Below are positions 9,096-21,011 of a stretch of DNA of 64,000 nt, piece by piece (the first letter of the stretch is position 1; every line of letters begins with the position of its first letter). A program made the position numbers and the translations under genes. Source of the DNA: Melaminivora jejuensis (GTDB lineage Bacteria > Pseudomonadota > Gammaproteobacteria > Burkholderiales > Burkholderiaceae_C); assembly GCF_017811175.1 (NCBI RefSeq), contig NZ_JACWIJ010000002.1:186001-250000 (forward strand), in the 5' to 3' direction. The notes under the pieces were generated by a model, which ran no database searches, had not been told where the DNA came from, and saw nothing but the letters and a program-made list of their open reading frames with translations.

Positions 9096-10056
9096 GCAAT
9101 CAGCCAGCCCAGCGCCTTGAGGGCCAGGAACAATGCCGCACCAATCATCAGATTCTTGAAGCCCACGTAGCTGATCATGTCGAAGACGCCGGAAACCCGG
9201 TAATTGTCGCGCCACCACGGGCCGTCCTTGACGTAGCGCCGGCCCGACAGGCGGATCAGCACCTCATAGACGCTCCAGCCGAACCACCAGCCGATGATGG
9301 CGCCCGAGGACAGGTGGCCCATGGCGGTGAGCACCCAGGCCAGCGTGGCCGCCACAGCCAGCGACAGGCCGGCGATCTGCAGCGCGCGCTGGCTGCGCCA
9401 GCCCTCGGCACTCCAGGGCCACAGGTGGTCGCGCAGCTCCAGCATCAGCCACTGGAGGAGGCCCGCGCCCTGCTTGTGCGCCGGCAGGGTGGGGTTGGTC
9501 GGCATACGTGGATCGACGCCGTCCCGGGCCTTGGGCAGGATTTGATCCTCGGCCCTGGCTGGGTAGATCGGGATGAAGTAGCCGTTCTTGCCGATGGGGG
9601 TCAGCTCCAGGCCGTCCTTTTCGCGGCGCTTGCGCTCGCGCGCCAGGGGCGGGCAGCCCTTGGTGTCGGTGTACAAAATCATGCAGTCCAGGCAGTGCAG
9701 GCACTCGCGGTGGTCGATGCGGCCATCTTCGTCGATGGCCTGGGCGCCGCAGCCCACGGCGCAGGCCTTGCAGCTGTTGCAGTCCTGCTTGCGCTTCAAG
9801 CCAAACCAGCGGAAGGTGCTGGGCATGGCCAGCGAGGCGCCCAGCGGGCACAGGTATTTGCAAAATGGCCGCTCGATAAAGATCGAGATGCCCAGCAGCA
9901 CCGCCACGAACAGGCTGTAGGGCCAGGCGCGGTTGGTGACGCCCACCAGGAAGGTGGTCTTGAAGGACTCGACCTCGGCCAGCTTCTCGGCCAGGCCCAT
10001 GGAGAACATGGACACCGTCAGCAGCGCGAAGAAGATGGTGTACTTGAGCCACTTTC
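9092..10056 (-). pseudogene. nosR: nosR 3' remnant (C-terminal ferredoxin half)
   Basis: About 320 C-terminal residues of the membrane flavo-iron-sulfur protein NosR are present. Membrane helices (KYTIFFALLTVSMFSMGLAE) are followed by the polyferredoxin loop FCKYLCPLGASLAMP. Two cysteine clusters follow (CNSCKACAVGCGAQAI and CLHCLDCMILYTDTKGCPPL), then further helices to the stop at 9092. The N-terminal FMN-binding domain and first CPFGALQ-type motif are absent. Upstream of about 10056 the same reading frame continues only as antisense of the apbE fragment. The junction at about 10057 is therefore a deletion endpoint. The stop overlaps the nosD start. Confidence 0.88.
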
Positions 10057-10060
10057 CGGG

Positions 10061-10721
10061 CGCGCGCAGTGGACGCGCCGCAGCTTTGCGCTGGCGCTGC
10101 CGCTGCTGGCTGGCGCCCCCAGCTGGCGCTGGCAGCGCCCGCCGGTGCGCCCGCCGTTGCCCGGCAGTCGCGCGAGTTGATGGGAACGCGCGTGGACATT
10201 GCCATACCGCTGGCGGGTGCTGCCTTGCAGCGGGACGCAGACGCGGCCATGGCGCGCGCCTTTGCCGAGATGCAGCGCCTGGAGGCGCTGATGAGCCGCT
10301 ATCGCCCGGACAGTGAGGTGGCGCGCATCGGCGCTGCTGCTGGCCGCGCTCCCGTGCGCGTGTCGCCCGAAGTGATGGCTGTCCTGCGCACCGCGCAGCA
10401 GTTGCACCGTGCAAGTGCCGGTGCCTCCGACCCGACGATCGGTGCCCTGCAGGGCTGGCGCTTCGAGCCCGGCGCGCAGGCCGTGCCGCAGGCGCGGGAA
10501 ATCAATCGTGCTGGCCAACCGAGCGGGTGCATGGCGTGGCCCTGGTGGCCCGCAGCGTGGCCGATGTCAACGGCTGGGGCGCTGCCCTCATGGTGCAGGG
10601 GCCGAGCGCAGGGGCCGCCTGGTCTGCGCGTCACCCTGAGATCGGCATCCTGCTGGTGGACGCCCAGGGGCGCCGCTTCATGTCAACAGGCATGGCGGCC
10701 CGTCTGAAGCAGAATATCTGA
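10061..10721 (+). pseudogene. apbE: apbE/nosX-type FAD:protein FMN transferase remnant
   Basis: ApbE attaches FMN covalently to proteins such as NosR. The start codon is missing: the Tat-like signal RRSFALALPLLAGAP begins right at the nosR junction. A frame change follows at the C run in 10119-10124, where one added C restores frame. The N-terminal domain then reads ARQSRELMGTRVDIAIPL and MQRLEALMSRYRPDSEVARI to about 10505. The central third of the protein is absent, and a C-terminal piece continues in another frame (VALVARSVADVNGWGAALMV, ILLVDAQGRRFMS) to TGA 10721. It is a non-functional relic of the nos locus. Confidence 0.75.
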
Positions 10722-10725
10722 CGGC

Positions 10726-11568
10726 TCATCCGGGAGCCTGCGCCTGGGGGCAGCGCACCTGAAAGAACTCCCGCTCATCAAGAGTTGCCCCCAGGCGGAC
10801 TGCGCTCAGCGCACCGCCCCACACACAGCCTGTATCCAGCCCCAGAAGATGCGGGCGATCGAGCAGGCCCAGGGTTGACCAGTGGCCGAATGCAATCAGC
10901 GTGTCGGCACTGCGGCGCCCAGGTGCCTCGAACCAGGGCACCAGGCCGGCTGGGGCCTGCTGTGCGCTCTCGGCGCTGTCGAAGTCCATGTGGCCCTGCG
11001 GCGTGCAAAAGCGCAGCCGCGTCAAGGCGTTGACGATGACGCGCAGACGCCCGGCACCGGCCAGCCCATCGCTCCAGACTGCCGGCTCGTTGCCGTACAT
11101 CTGCGCCAGAAAATCGGGCAGTTGTGCGCTCTGCAGCACCTGCTGCACCTGCCCGGCCAGCTCCAGCACCAGGGCGGCATCCCATTGCGGCAGCACTCCG
11201 GCGTGCAGGGTGAGAAACGCGCCGCCGCCGTGTTCCACCCGCCGCGCCAAGGGCTGGCGGCGCAGCCATTGCAGCAGCTCGGCGCAGTCCGGCGCCTGCA
11301 GGATGCTCTCCAGCGTGTCGCGCCGCGAGGGTTTGCGCGCGCCGTGCGCCACGGCCAGCAAATGCAGGTCGTGATTGCCCAGCACCGGAAAGACGCTGTC
11401 CTCCAGGGTGCGGCAGTGGCGCAGCACCTGGGCTGACTGCGGCCCCCGATTGACCAGATCGCCCAGCAGATAAAGCCTGTCGCGGCTGGGCGAAAAACCG
11501 ATTTCCGCCAGCATCCGCTCGAATGCGTCATGGCAGCCCTGCAAGTCGCCCATGCAATAGACACTCAT
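10726..11568 (-). CDS. apaH: symmetrical diadenosine tetraphosphatase ApaH
   Basis: ApaH hydrolyses Ap4A and removes Np4 caps from RNA. The 280-residue protein carries the metallophosphatase motifs: MGDLQGCHDAF (GDxxG variant), LLGDLVNRGPQS (GDxVxRG), VLGNHDLHLLA (GNHD) and TLHAGVLPQW. The start MSVYCMGDLQG is at the family position. It stands alone and converges on the apbE relic with a 4-base gap. Confidence 0.95.
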   Translation of the reverse strand: MSVYCMGDLQGCHDAFERMLAEIGFSPSRDRLYLLGDLVNRGPQSAQVLRHCRTLEDSVFPVLGNHDLHLLAVAHGARKPSRRDTLESILQAPDCAELLQWLRRQPLARRVEHGGGAFLTLHAGVLPQWDAALVLELAGQVQQVLQSAQLPDFLAQMYGNEPAVWSDGLAGAGRLRVIVNALTRLRFCTPQGHMDFDSAESAQQAPAGLVPWFEAPGRRSADTLIAFGHWSTLGLLDRPHLLGLDTGCVWGGALSAVRLGATLDEREFFQVRCPQAQAPG

Positions 11569-11595
11569 ATCGTTCCTTGGTATCGGTTATCCGGG

Positions 11596-11643
11596 AATCA
11601 CGCCAGGTGGCAGGTCAATGCCCGATCCGCCCCTGGCGTGATT
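11596..11643. repeat. 12-bp perfect inverted repeat between apaH and hns-like gene
   Basis: AATCACGCCAGG (11596-11607) and CCTGGCGTGATT (11632-11643) are perfect complements separated by 24 bases. No T-tract follows, so it is not an obvious terminator. It lies about 75 bases upstream of the putative -10 of the H-NS-like gene and could be an operator or a structural site. Confidence 0.5.
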
Positions 11644-11693
11644 ATTCATCTGGCTGCCTCCGGGAATGCCTTGAAGGCAGGCATGGAAGAATT

Positions 11694-11724
11694 TCATTTC
11701 GATGCGCTTTTGAATGGCTATAAT
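11694..11724 (+). promoter_or_regulatory. putative sigma-70 promoter of the H-NS-like gene
   Basis: TATAAT at 11719-11724 is a perfect -10 box. The best -35 candidate is TTCATT at 11694-11699, with a long 19-base spacer. The surroundings are AT-rich relative to the rest of the window, as is usual for hns-family promoters. Confidence 0.45.
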
Positions 11725-11766
11725 CGGCTCGCCAAATCACTTTAACCAACACTTGTGAGTGCCATC

Positions 11767-12072
11767 ATGAATGAAGAAGTCAGCTACCGCGAATTGCTCA
11801 AGGAGCGCGAGGCGCTGGAGCAGCGAATCAAGGAAGCGCATCGACGCGAAGTCAGCGCTGCCGTTGCCCGCGTGCGTGAAATAGTGACGGAATTCAACCT
11901 GACTGCCCAGGATGTATTCCCCGCAGGCAAGCCCTCGGTGCGCTCTGCTGCAGCTGATAGCCCCAAGGTGGCGCCCAAATACCGCGATCCGGCCACTGGC
12001 AAGACCTGGACGGGCCGGGGCAAGCCGCCGCGCTGGATCCAGAACCAGGATCGCGAGCAATTCGCCATTTGA
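11767..12072 (+). CDS. H-NS family nucleoid protein
   Basis: The 101-residue protein has the coiled-coil oligomerisation region (YRELLKEREALEQRIKEAHR) at residues ~6-40. A linker follows, and then the C-terminal DNA-binding motif KYRDPATGKTWTGRGKPPRW, the classic H-NS core (T-x-G-R-G-x-x-P-x-W). Such proteins silence AT-rich, often acquired, DNA. ATG 11767 has GTGAG 8 bases upstream; GTG 11755 in the same frame would add MSAI and cannot be excluded. A strong terminator follows at 12112. Confidence 0.93.
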   Translation: MNEEVSYRELLKEREALEQRIKEAHRREVSAAVARVREIVTEFNLTAQDVFPAGKPSVRSAAADSPKVAPKYRDPATGKTWTGRGKPPRWIQNQDREQFAI

Positions 12073-12111
12073 GCACAAGGCATTGCGCCTGCGCCGGCAA
12101 CCTCTGCACCC

Positions 12112-12134
12112 AAGCCCGCCATGCGCGGGCTTTT
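12112..12134 (+). terminator. rho-independent terminator after the H-NS-like gene
   Basis: The stem AAGCCCGC (12112-12119) pairs with GCGGGCTT (12125-12132) around the loop CATGC, followed by a short T run. Confidence 0.8.
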
Positions 12135-12351
12135 GTGTATGCGCTGCCTTTGCATTCCTGCTGTGGCCAATAGGCTTATCACAACTGCAGTGCTGGGGTT
12201 TGCGGCTTCTACGTAGGCCTGGGGCCTGTACCCAGGTCGGATGCCGGCGGCTTTCCCGCCGATACGCACAGGCAGGCGCAGGGCGTTCATTGGCTTTGCA
12301 GGGCGAGGCTGCCAGAATGTCGGCTCCTGACAACGAACCGGAGACCCGCAT

Positions 12352-15294
<2,943 letters not shown>

Positions 15295-15353
15295 TGCCGG
15301 CGCGTGTGCCGTGACGCTTCAGGGCAGGCCGGGCATGGCGTGACAATCGCGCC

Positions 15354-16585
15354 ATGCTGAAGAAACAGATCCTGATCGCCGGCGGCGGCATCGGTGGCCT
15401 GGCCGCCGCCCTGGGCAGCGCCCGCGCCGGCTGGGACGTGCGCCTGTACGAGCGCGCACCGGCCTTCACCGAGGTCGGCGCCGGCGTGCAGCTCGGCCCC
15501 AACGTCGTGCGCTGCTTGCAGGCCTGGGGCCTGCGGGACGCCCTGCAGGCTGTGGCTGCCTTCCCCGAGCGCATCGCGGTGCGCAGCGCGCGCAGCGGCG
15601 CCGAGCTGGCCCACATGCGCCTGGGTGCCGACATCGCGCAGCGCTACGGCGCAGCCTACGCCGCTATCCACCGCGCCGACCTGCAGGGTCTGCTGCTGGA
15701 CGCCGCCCGGCAGCAAGCCAATGTCCACCTGAGCCTGAACCATACGGCGCTGGACTGCCGCCAGGAGGGCGGGGTGGTCACGCTGCGCCTGTCCTGCCCG
15801 GCGGACGAGGCCGGGCGGGGGGACAAAAGCATCGAAGTCGAGGGCGATGCGCTGCTGGGCGCCGACGGCTTGCGCAGCCGCATCCGCACGCAGCTGCTGG
15901 CCAGGAGCCGATGCGCTCGTCCGGCCACCTGGCCTATCGCGCCGTGGTGGCGCAGCAGGACTTGCCGGCGGCGCTGCGCTCCATGCAGGTCACGGCCTGG
16001 CTGGGGCCGCGCCTGCACGTGGTGCATTACCCGGTGCGCCGGGGCGAGTTGCTCAACATCATCGCCATCCGGCACGGCCAGGCGCCGGCCGATCTAGACA
16101 GCTGGGATCACGGCGCCAACGCCGCCGAGCTGGAGGCAGCGCTGGCGCAGACCTGCGCGCCGCTGCAGGACTTGATCCGCGCCGTGCCACATGCCGGCAG
16201 CGGTTGGCGCCTGTGGCCGCTGCTCGATCGCCCGCCCGTGGCCGGCGCGCACCAGATGGCGCAGGGCCTGGTGGCGCTGCTGGGCGATGCCGCCCACCCC
16301 ATGCGTCCCTACCTGGCCCAGGGCGCCGGCATGGCCATTGAGGACGCCACGCAACTGCAGCACTCCCTGGCCATGAGCGAGCTGGAGGTGGTGCTGCGCC
16401 TGCGCCGCTACGCCCTCAACCGCTGGCAGCGCAACGCCCGGGTGCAGGAGCGCGCCCGGCGCAACGGCGTCATCTTCCACGCGCGCGGGCCGGTACGCTG
16501 GGGGCGCGATACGGCCATGCGGCTGCTGGGTGCGCGGCTGCTGGACGTGCCGTGGCTGTACCGGGGCGGCAGCGCTGCCGAATGA
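15354..16585 (+). pseudogene. FAD-dependent monooxygenase (salicylate hydroxylase-like), frameshifted
   Basis: The first frame (from ATG 15354) has the FAD-binding ILIAGGGIGGLAAALGSARA and the ALLGADGLRSRIRTQLL (GD-like) motif. After codon ~182 it breaks. The rest, from about 15901, continues one frame over as GQEPMRSSGHLAYRAVVA. It keeps the second FAD motif (LLGDAAHPMRPYLAQGAGMA) to stop 16585. Adding one G to the GG at 15899-15900 restores a full ~411-residue enzyme. The family hydroxylates aromatic acids such as salicylate or 3-hydroxybenzoate; the substrate cannot be told here. The fix involves a single homopolymer base, so a sequencing error is possible. Confidence 0.88.
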
Positions 16586-16596
16586 TTGCTATTTTT

Positions 16597-16655
16597 TATA
16601 TAGCTGTCAGCGCTTGACTGGCAAGGGTTTGAGCTGGTTTTTATGCTTTTTCAGG
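16597..16655 (+). repeat. dispersed repeat, copy 4
   Basis: This is one of the best copies: ATAGCTGTCAGCGCTTGACT, then GGCAAGGGTTTGAGCTGG and an AT-rich end. It lies between the convergent monooxygenase and MFS genes and overlaps the last codons of the MFS gene. Confidence 0.9.
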
Positions 16656-17910
16656 GCTGGGCAGGCGGCTTGGGCAGCCAGGCAAAGGCGGCAGCGGCCA
16701 GCGCCAGCAGCGCGGCAATGGCCAGCATGACCGGCACGAAGACATCGGCCACCCGGCCCGCCGCCAGCGACGCCACCAGCCCGGTGAACCACTGCATGGC
16801 CGCCACGCCCAGGAACATGGCCATGGTGAACACCGCCATGGCCCGGCCCGTGAGGTCTGCCGGATAGGCGGTGCGCACATCGGCGTACTGCAGCACGATG
16901 AAGCCCGACAGCAGGCCCACGGCCAGCATCAGCGCCACGTCCAGCCAGGGCGACAGCCCCAGCGCCAAGCCGACGAACAGCGCCGCCATGGCCAGCGTGC
17001 AGGCCACCAGCCAGCGCCGGCGCCGCGCCGGCCCGGGGTCGAGGCGGCCAAACAATATCGGCCCGGCCAGCGCCACCAGCGACAGCGCCAGCGCCACGTT
17101 GCCGCCGGCCACCAGCGACCAGTCGTGGCGCGCCACCAGCAGCGGCCCCAGCCACAGGCCGCGCAGCGCGATCAGCGCGGCATAGGTCACCGCCCCCAGG
17201 GCCACGATGCCCCAGGTGTGCGCCAGGGTGAACAGCGTGCCGAAGCGCCGGATCGCCTGGCCCACGGATTCGCGTGCGGCAGCGCCCTGCGCGGGGGCGC
17301 CGACGGGCTCGTGTACGCCGCGCCACATCCACAGCCAGGCGCACACGGCCAGCAGCGCCAGCACGGCAAAGCCGGCGCGCCACGACCACTGCTCGACCAG
17401 CCAGGCCAGCGGCGTGCCGGTGAACAGCATTCCCAGAGTGCCCACGGCCATGGCCGTGCCCGAGACCGAGGCAAAGCGCTGCGGCGCGAAGTGCCGGGCG
17501 ATGAACACCGTGCAGACCAGAAAGGCCGGTGCGCAGCCCACGCCGATCAGCACCTGCGCCAGCATCAGCCAGCCGAAGCTGGGCGCCAGCGCCGACAACA
17601 CAGCCCCGGCTATGGCCAGCGGAAAGGCCGTCAGGATGGTGCGGCGCACGCCGTACAGGTCTATGCCTATGCCCATGAAGATCTGCATGGCGCCAAAGGC
17701 GAAGTGGAAGGCGCCGGCAAACAGGCCCAGCTCCTGCGGCGACAGGGCGTACTGCGCCTGCAGCGGCGTGGCCAGGATGGCGGCCACGGTGCGAAAGGCA
17801 TTGCTCAGGGCAAAGCCCGAGGTCAGCGCCAGCAGCATCCGCAGGGCCAGGCGTTCGCTGGGGGTCGATGCGCTGCGGCTCGGGGCTGGGGGCGAGGAGG
17901 TGTCGGGCAT
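16651..17910 (-). CDS. MFS transporter
   Basis: The 419-residue protein has about 12 hydrophobic segments. The MFS loop-2/3 signature appears as GIGIDLYGVRRTILTAFPLA. The start MPDTSSPPAPSRSASTPSER (ATG 17910) precedes the first helix (ALRMLLALTSGFALSNAFRT). A two-domain split is visible, with a basic central loop. The substrate is unknown; members of this group include nitrate/nitrite-type and organic-anion permeases. It is divergent from the glutamate-synthase-like gene. Its 3' end abuts repeat copy 4. Confidence 0.9.
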   Translation of the reverse strand: MPDTSSPPAPSRSASTPSERLALRMLLALTSGFALSNAFRTVAAILATPLQAQYALSPQELGLFAGAFHFAFGAMQIFMGIGIDLYGVRRTILTAFPLAIAGAVLSALAPSFGWLMLAQVLIGVGCAPAFLVCTVFIARHFAPQRFASVSGTAMAVGTLGMLFTGTPLAWLVEQWSWRAGFAVLALLAVCAWLWMWRGVHEPVGAPAQGAAARESVGQAIRRFGTLFTLAHTWGIVALGAVTYAALIALRGLWLGPLLVARHDWSLVAGGNVALALSLVALAGPILFGRLDPGPARRRRWLVACTLAMAALFVGLALGLSPWLDVALMLAVGLLSGFIVLQYADVRTAYPADLTGRAMAVFTMAMFLGVAAMQWFTGLVASLAAGRVADVFVPVMLAIAALLALAAAAFAWLPKPPAQP

Positions 17911-18075
17911 GGCGGCGCAGCCTACACGCGAAACGCCGGCTGGCCTGTCGCGCCCGTCGTGGCGGCGTCCCTGCCGGGGGCTGGGGATAATGCCGAGGCG
18001 TGGCGCCGGGCCGGGGGACATCATTCGCCCCTGCGCGGCTGCGGCTGCTGCCCTGCCGCCAGCGAAAGGACTGCC

Positions 18076-20031
18076 TTGAAGCTCCATGCCTACTTCGTCA
18101 ACAGCGTGCGCTACAGCACCCTGGCCCTGTGCATCCTGCTGGCGCTGGCCAGCGTGCTGTGGCTGGCGCTGATGCCGGCCAGCCGCGCAGCGCTGGCGCT
18201 GGCGCTGGCCTCGGGAGCGCTCACGCTGGTGGGCCTGCGCGACCTGCGCCAGACGCGCCACGCCATCCTGCGCAACTATCCCATCCTGGGGCACATGCGC
18301 TTTTGGCTGGAATTCATCCGTCCGGAGATCCGCCAGTACTTCATCGAGGGCGATGTGGACAAGGGCGAGCCCTTCACGCGCGCCCAGCGCTCGGTGGTCT
18401 ATCAGCGCTCCAAGGGCGAGCCCGACGTGCGGCCCTTCGGCACCAAGCTGGACGTGGGCGCCAAGGGCTACGAGTGGATCAACCACTCCATGCAGACCAC
18501 GCACATCGACTCGCACGACTTCCGCATCTGGATCGGCGGCCAGCCGGGCGAGAGGCAGGACGGGGTTTCGCCCTGTACCCAGCCCTACAACGCCAGCGTC
18601 TTCAACATCTCGGCCATGAGCTTTGGCTCCATGTCGGCCAACGCCGTGCTGGCGCTGAACAAGGGCGCCAAGATGGACGGCTTTGCCCACGACACCGGCG
18701 AGGGCGGCATCAGCCGCTACCACCGCGAGCACGGCGGCGACCTGATCTGGGAGATCGGCTCGGGCTACTTCGGCTGCCGCAACGACGACGGCAGCTTCAA
18801 CGCCGAGCGCTTCGCGCAACAGGCGCGCGAGCCGCAGGTCAAGATGATCGAGATCAAGATCAGCCAGGGCGCCAAGCCGGGCCACGGCGGCATGTTGCCG
18901 GGCGCCAAGGTCACGCCCGAGATTGCGGCGGCGCGCGGCATCCCGGTGGGCGTGGACTGCGTCTCGCCGTCGTCGCACAGCGCGTTTTCCACGCCCATCG
19001 AGCTGATGCACTTCATCGTGCAGCTGCGCGAGCTGTCGGGCGGCAAGCCGGTGGGCTTCAAGCTGTGCATCGGCCACATCTGGGAGTGGTTCGCCATCGT
19101 GAAAGCCATGCTGGAGACCGACATCACGCCCGACTACATCGTGGTCGATGGCGCCGAGGGCGGCACGGGCGCGGCGCCCATCGAGTTCGCCGACCACATG
19201 GGCGCACCGGTGCAGGAGGGCCTGCACCTGGTCAACAACACGCTGATCGGCGTGAACCTGCGGCATCGCATCAAGATCGGCGCAGCTGGGAAAGTCATCA
19301 ACTCGTTCGACCTGGCGCGCATGTTTGCCCTGGGCGCCGACTGGTGCAACTCCGGGCGCGGCTTCATGATGGCGCTGGGCTGCATCCAGGCGCAGGTCTG
19401 CCACACGGGGCTGTGCCCCACGGGCATCACCACGCAGGACGCGCTGCGCGAGCGCGCGCTGGTGGTGCCGGACAAGGCCACGCGCGTGGCGCAATACCAC
19501 GCCAACACGCTGCACGCACTGAAAGAGCTGCTGCAGGCCGCCGGCCTGCAGCACCCCGACCAGCTCACGCCGCACCACATCGTGCGGCGCATCGACAGCT
19601 CGCGCATCCGCCTCCTGTCGGCCGTCATGCCGACCATCCGCTTCGGCGCCATCCTGGACGACCTGGACAACCAGCACAGCGTCTACAAGCTGTACTGGCC
19701 GCTGGCCGACGCGCACAGCTTTTTGCCGCGCACGCCCAGCGCCGAAGAGTTGCAGGCCAGCCCCGGCATCCGCCCGACCATTGCCGGGCGGCCCGCCTCT
19801 GCCGTGCAGATCGCGCAGGAGCTCAACCGCAAGCGCCCGCAGCGCCCGGCGCCGGTGAGCGCGCTGGTGCCTGATCAGGCGCGGCGCTTCAACCCGGCCA
19901 CCACCCAGCCCTCGCAGGTGCCGCCGCAGTGGACTGGCTCGGGCGCCGACCAGCGGGCGCCGGGTGATCCGCTGGCCGCCGCCGAGGATGGCGTGATGGC
20001 TACGCGCAAGCGCGAGCCGGGGGAGTCGTAA
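18076..20031 (+). CDS. membrane-anchored FMN-binding glutamate synthase-like protein
   Basis: The 651-residue protein has two N-terminal membrane helices (residues ~12-30 and ~35-50). The GltS-type FMN domain follows: DTGEGGISRYHREHGGDLIW, KISQGAKPGHGGMLPGAKVT, VVDGAEGGTGAAPIEFADHM. A triple-Cys segment LGCIQAQVCHTGLCPTGI corresponds to the [3Fe-4S] ligands of glutamate synthase. No glutaminase domain is present, so this is the stand-alone GltB2-like family of uncertain function, not classical GOGAT. Start TTG 18076 is preferred because AAAGGA lies 5 bases upstream and the next residues fit the family N-terminus. The Pro/Arg-rich C-terminus is extended. Confidence 0.9.
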   Translation: MKLHAYFVNSVRYSTLALCILLALASVLWLALMPASRAALALALASGALTLVGLRDLRQTRHAILRNYPILGHMRFWLEFIRPEIRQYFIEGDVDKGEPFTRAQRSVVYQRSKGEPDVRPFGTKLDVGAKGYEWINHSMQTTHIDSHDFRIWIGGQPGERQDGVSPCTQPYNASVFNISAMSFGSMSANAVLALNKGAKMDGFAHDTGEGGISRYHREHGGDLIWEIGSGYFGCRNDDGSFNAERFAQQAREPQVKMIEIKISQGAKPGHGGMLPGAKVTPEIAAARGIPVGVDCVSPSSHSAFSTPIELMHFIVQLRELSGGKPVGFKLCIGHIWEWFAIVKAMLETDITPDYIVVDGAEGGTGAAPIEFADHMGAPVQEGLHLVNNTLIGVNLRHRIKIGAAGKVINSFDLARMFALGADWCNSGRGFMMALGCIQAQVCHTGLCPTGITTQDALRERALVVPDKATRVAQYHANTLHALKELLQAAGLQHPDQLTPHHIVRRIDSSRIRLLSAVMPTIRFGAILDDLDNQHSVYKLYWPLADAHSFLPRTPSAEELQASPGIRPTIAGRPASAVQIAQELNRKRPQRPAPVSALVPDQARRFNPATTQPSQVPPQWTGSGADQRAPGDPLAAAEDGVMATRKREPGES

Positions 20032-20189
20032 ACACGCTCTAAGGGCGCACTTGCGCTTTTGGTGACAGATCCAGGGCATTGCAGACGGCGGCCCTGGTGC
20101 CGGGTTACGCACAAATCTCCAGAACAACGCTCCCCTGTCGCCCCGTCGGCCCTGGCCCCGCCCGGTTGGCGTGGCTGGCCCCCTGCGCT

Positions 20190-21011
20190 TCACATGGCCT
20201 TGAACAGCGAGGCGTGCAGCCGGCTCACGGCCAGCCGTTCGGGCCGGCCATGCAGGTGCAGGTAGGTGCGGCCCGCCGCGTCGCGCTCGGCGCGCGCAAT
20301 GCGTGCTGCGCGTACCAGCGTGCCACGGTGGATCTGCCAGAACTCGCCTGCATCCAGCCGTGCCGCCAGCTCCTTGAGCGGGGTGCGGATCAGGTACTCG
20401 CGTGCGGCGGTGACCACGCGCACGTACTTGTCGGCAGCCTCGAAATAAACCACTTCGGCCAACGGCACCAGCTCGATCTGACTGCCGCTGCCGGCCTGGA
20501 TCACGCTCAGGGGCGTGGCGGCGCTGGCGCGCCCGTCGGCCTGCTGCCGCGCTGCCAGCAGGGCGCGCAACTGGCTCAGGGTTGAATCAAGATTGATAGC
20601 TGTCAGCGCTTGGCTGGCAAGGGTTTGCTGGAGTTTTTGCACAGTTTTTCGCAAGCGTGCGGGCTGCACCGGCTTGAGCACATAGTCCAGCGCCTGCGCC
20701 TCGAAGGCCTGCACCGCGTACTGGTCGTAGGCGGTGACGAAGACCAGCAGCGGAAAAGGCGGGCCGTCGGCGGGCCAGGCGTCAGCCAGCGCGGCGGCGG
20801 TCTCCAGGCCGCTCTGGCCGGGCATCCGGATGTCCAGGAACAGCACGTCGGGGCGCAGCGCCAGTGCCGTGTGCTCGGCAGCCAGGCCATCGCCGACGCT
20901 GGCGACGATGGCCAGTCCGGGCCAGGCGGCGGCCAACTCGCGTGCCAAGGCGGCGGCCAGCAGCGGCTCGTCCTCGGCAATCAATGCACGCGCTGTGCTG
21001 GTAGCGGTCAT
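20190..21011 (-). CDS. LytTR-family response regulator
   Basis: The 273-residue protein has a receiver domain (ALIAEDEPLLAAAL, phospho-Asp in VLFLDIRMPGQSG near residue 60, VTAYDQYAVQAF, DYVLKPV). A C-terminal LytTR DNA-binding domain follows (LVPLAEVVYFEAADKYVRV, FWQIHRGTLVRAARI). The linker around residues 127-139 (LASQALTAINLD) is encoded by a copy of the dispersed repeat. It is the partner of the LytS-type kinase directly upstream; the two genes overlap by 4 bases (ATGA at 21008-21011). Confidence 0.95.
   Translation of the reverse strand: MTATSTARALIAEDEPLLAAALARELAAAWPGLAIVASVGDGLAAEHTALALRPDVLFLDIRMPGQSGLETAAALADAWPADGPPFPLLVFVTAYDQYAVQAFEAQALDYVLKPVQPARLRKTVQKLQQTLASQALTAINLDSTLSQLRALLAARQQADGRASAATPLSVIQAGSGSQIELVPLAEVVYFEAADKYVRVVTAAREYLIRTPLKELAARLDAGEFWQIHRGTLVRAARIARAERDAAGRTYLHLHGRPERLAVSRLHASLFKAM
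20594..20632 (+). repeat. dispersed repeat, copy 5, inside the LytTR gene
   Basis: GATAGCTGTCAGCGCTTGGC, then TGGCAAGGGTTTG, is a near-perfect copy. It lies antisense in the interdomain linker of the response regulator and is read in frame without a stop. Confidence 0.85.

Noticed and set aside
10057..10414. An N-terminal extension of the nosR frame
   Set aside because: These codons are antisense of the apbE remnant and show none of the NosR FMN domain or first membrane helices.
16651..20193. A 1180-codon open frame on the minus strand
   Set aside because: Only the last 420 codons (16651-17910) are the MFS transporter. The rest is antisense of the glutamate-synthase-like gene, has no domain and is open only because of high GC.
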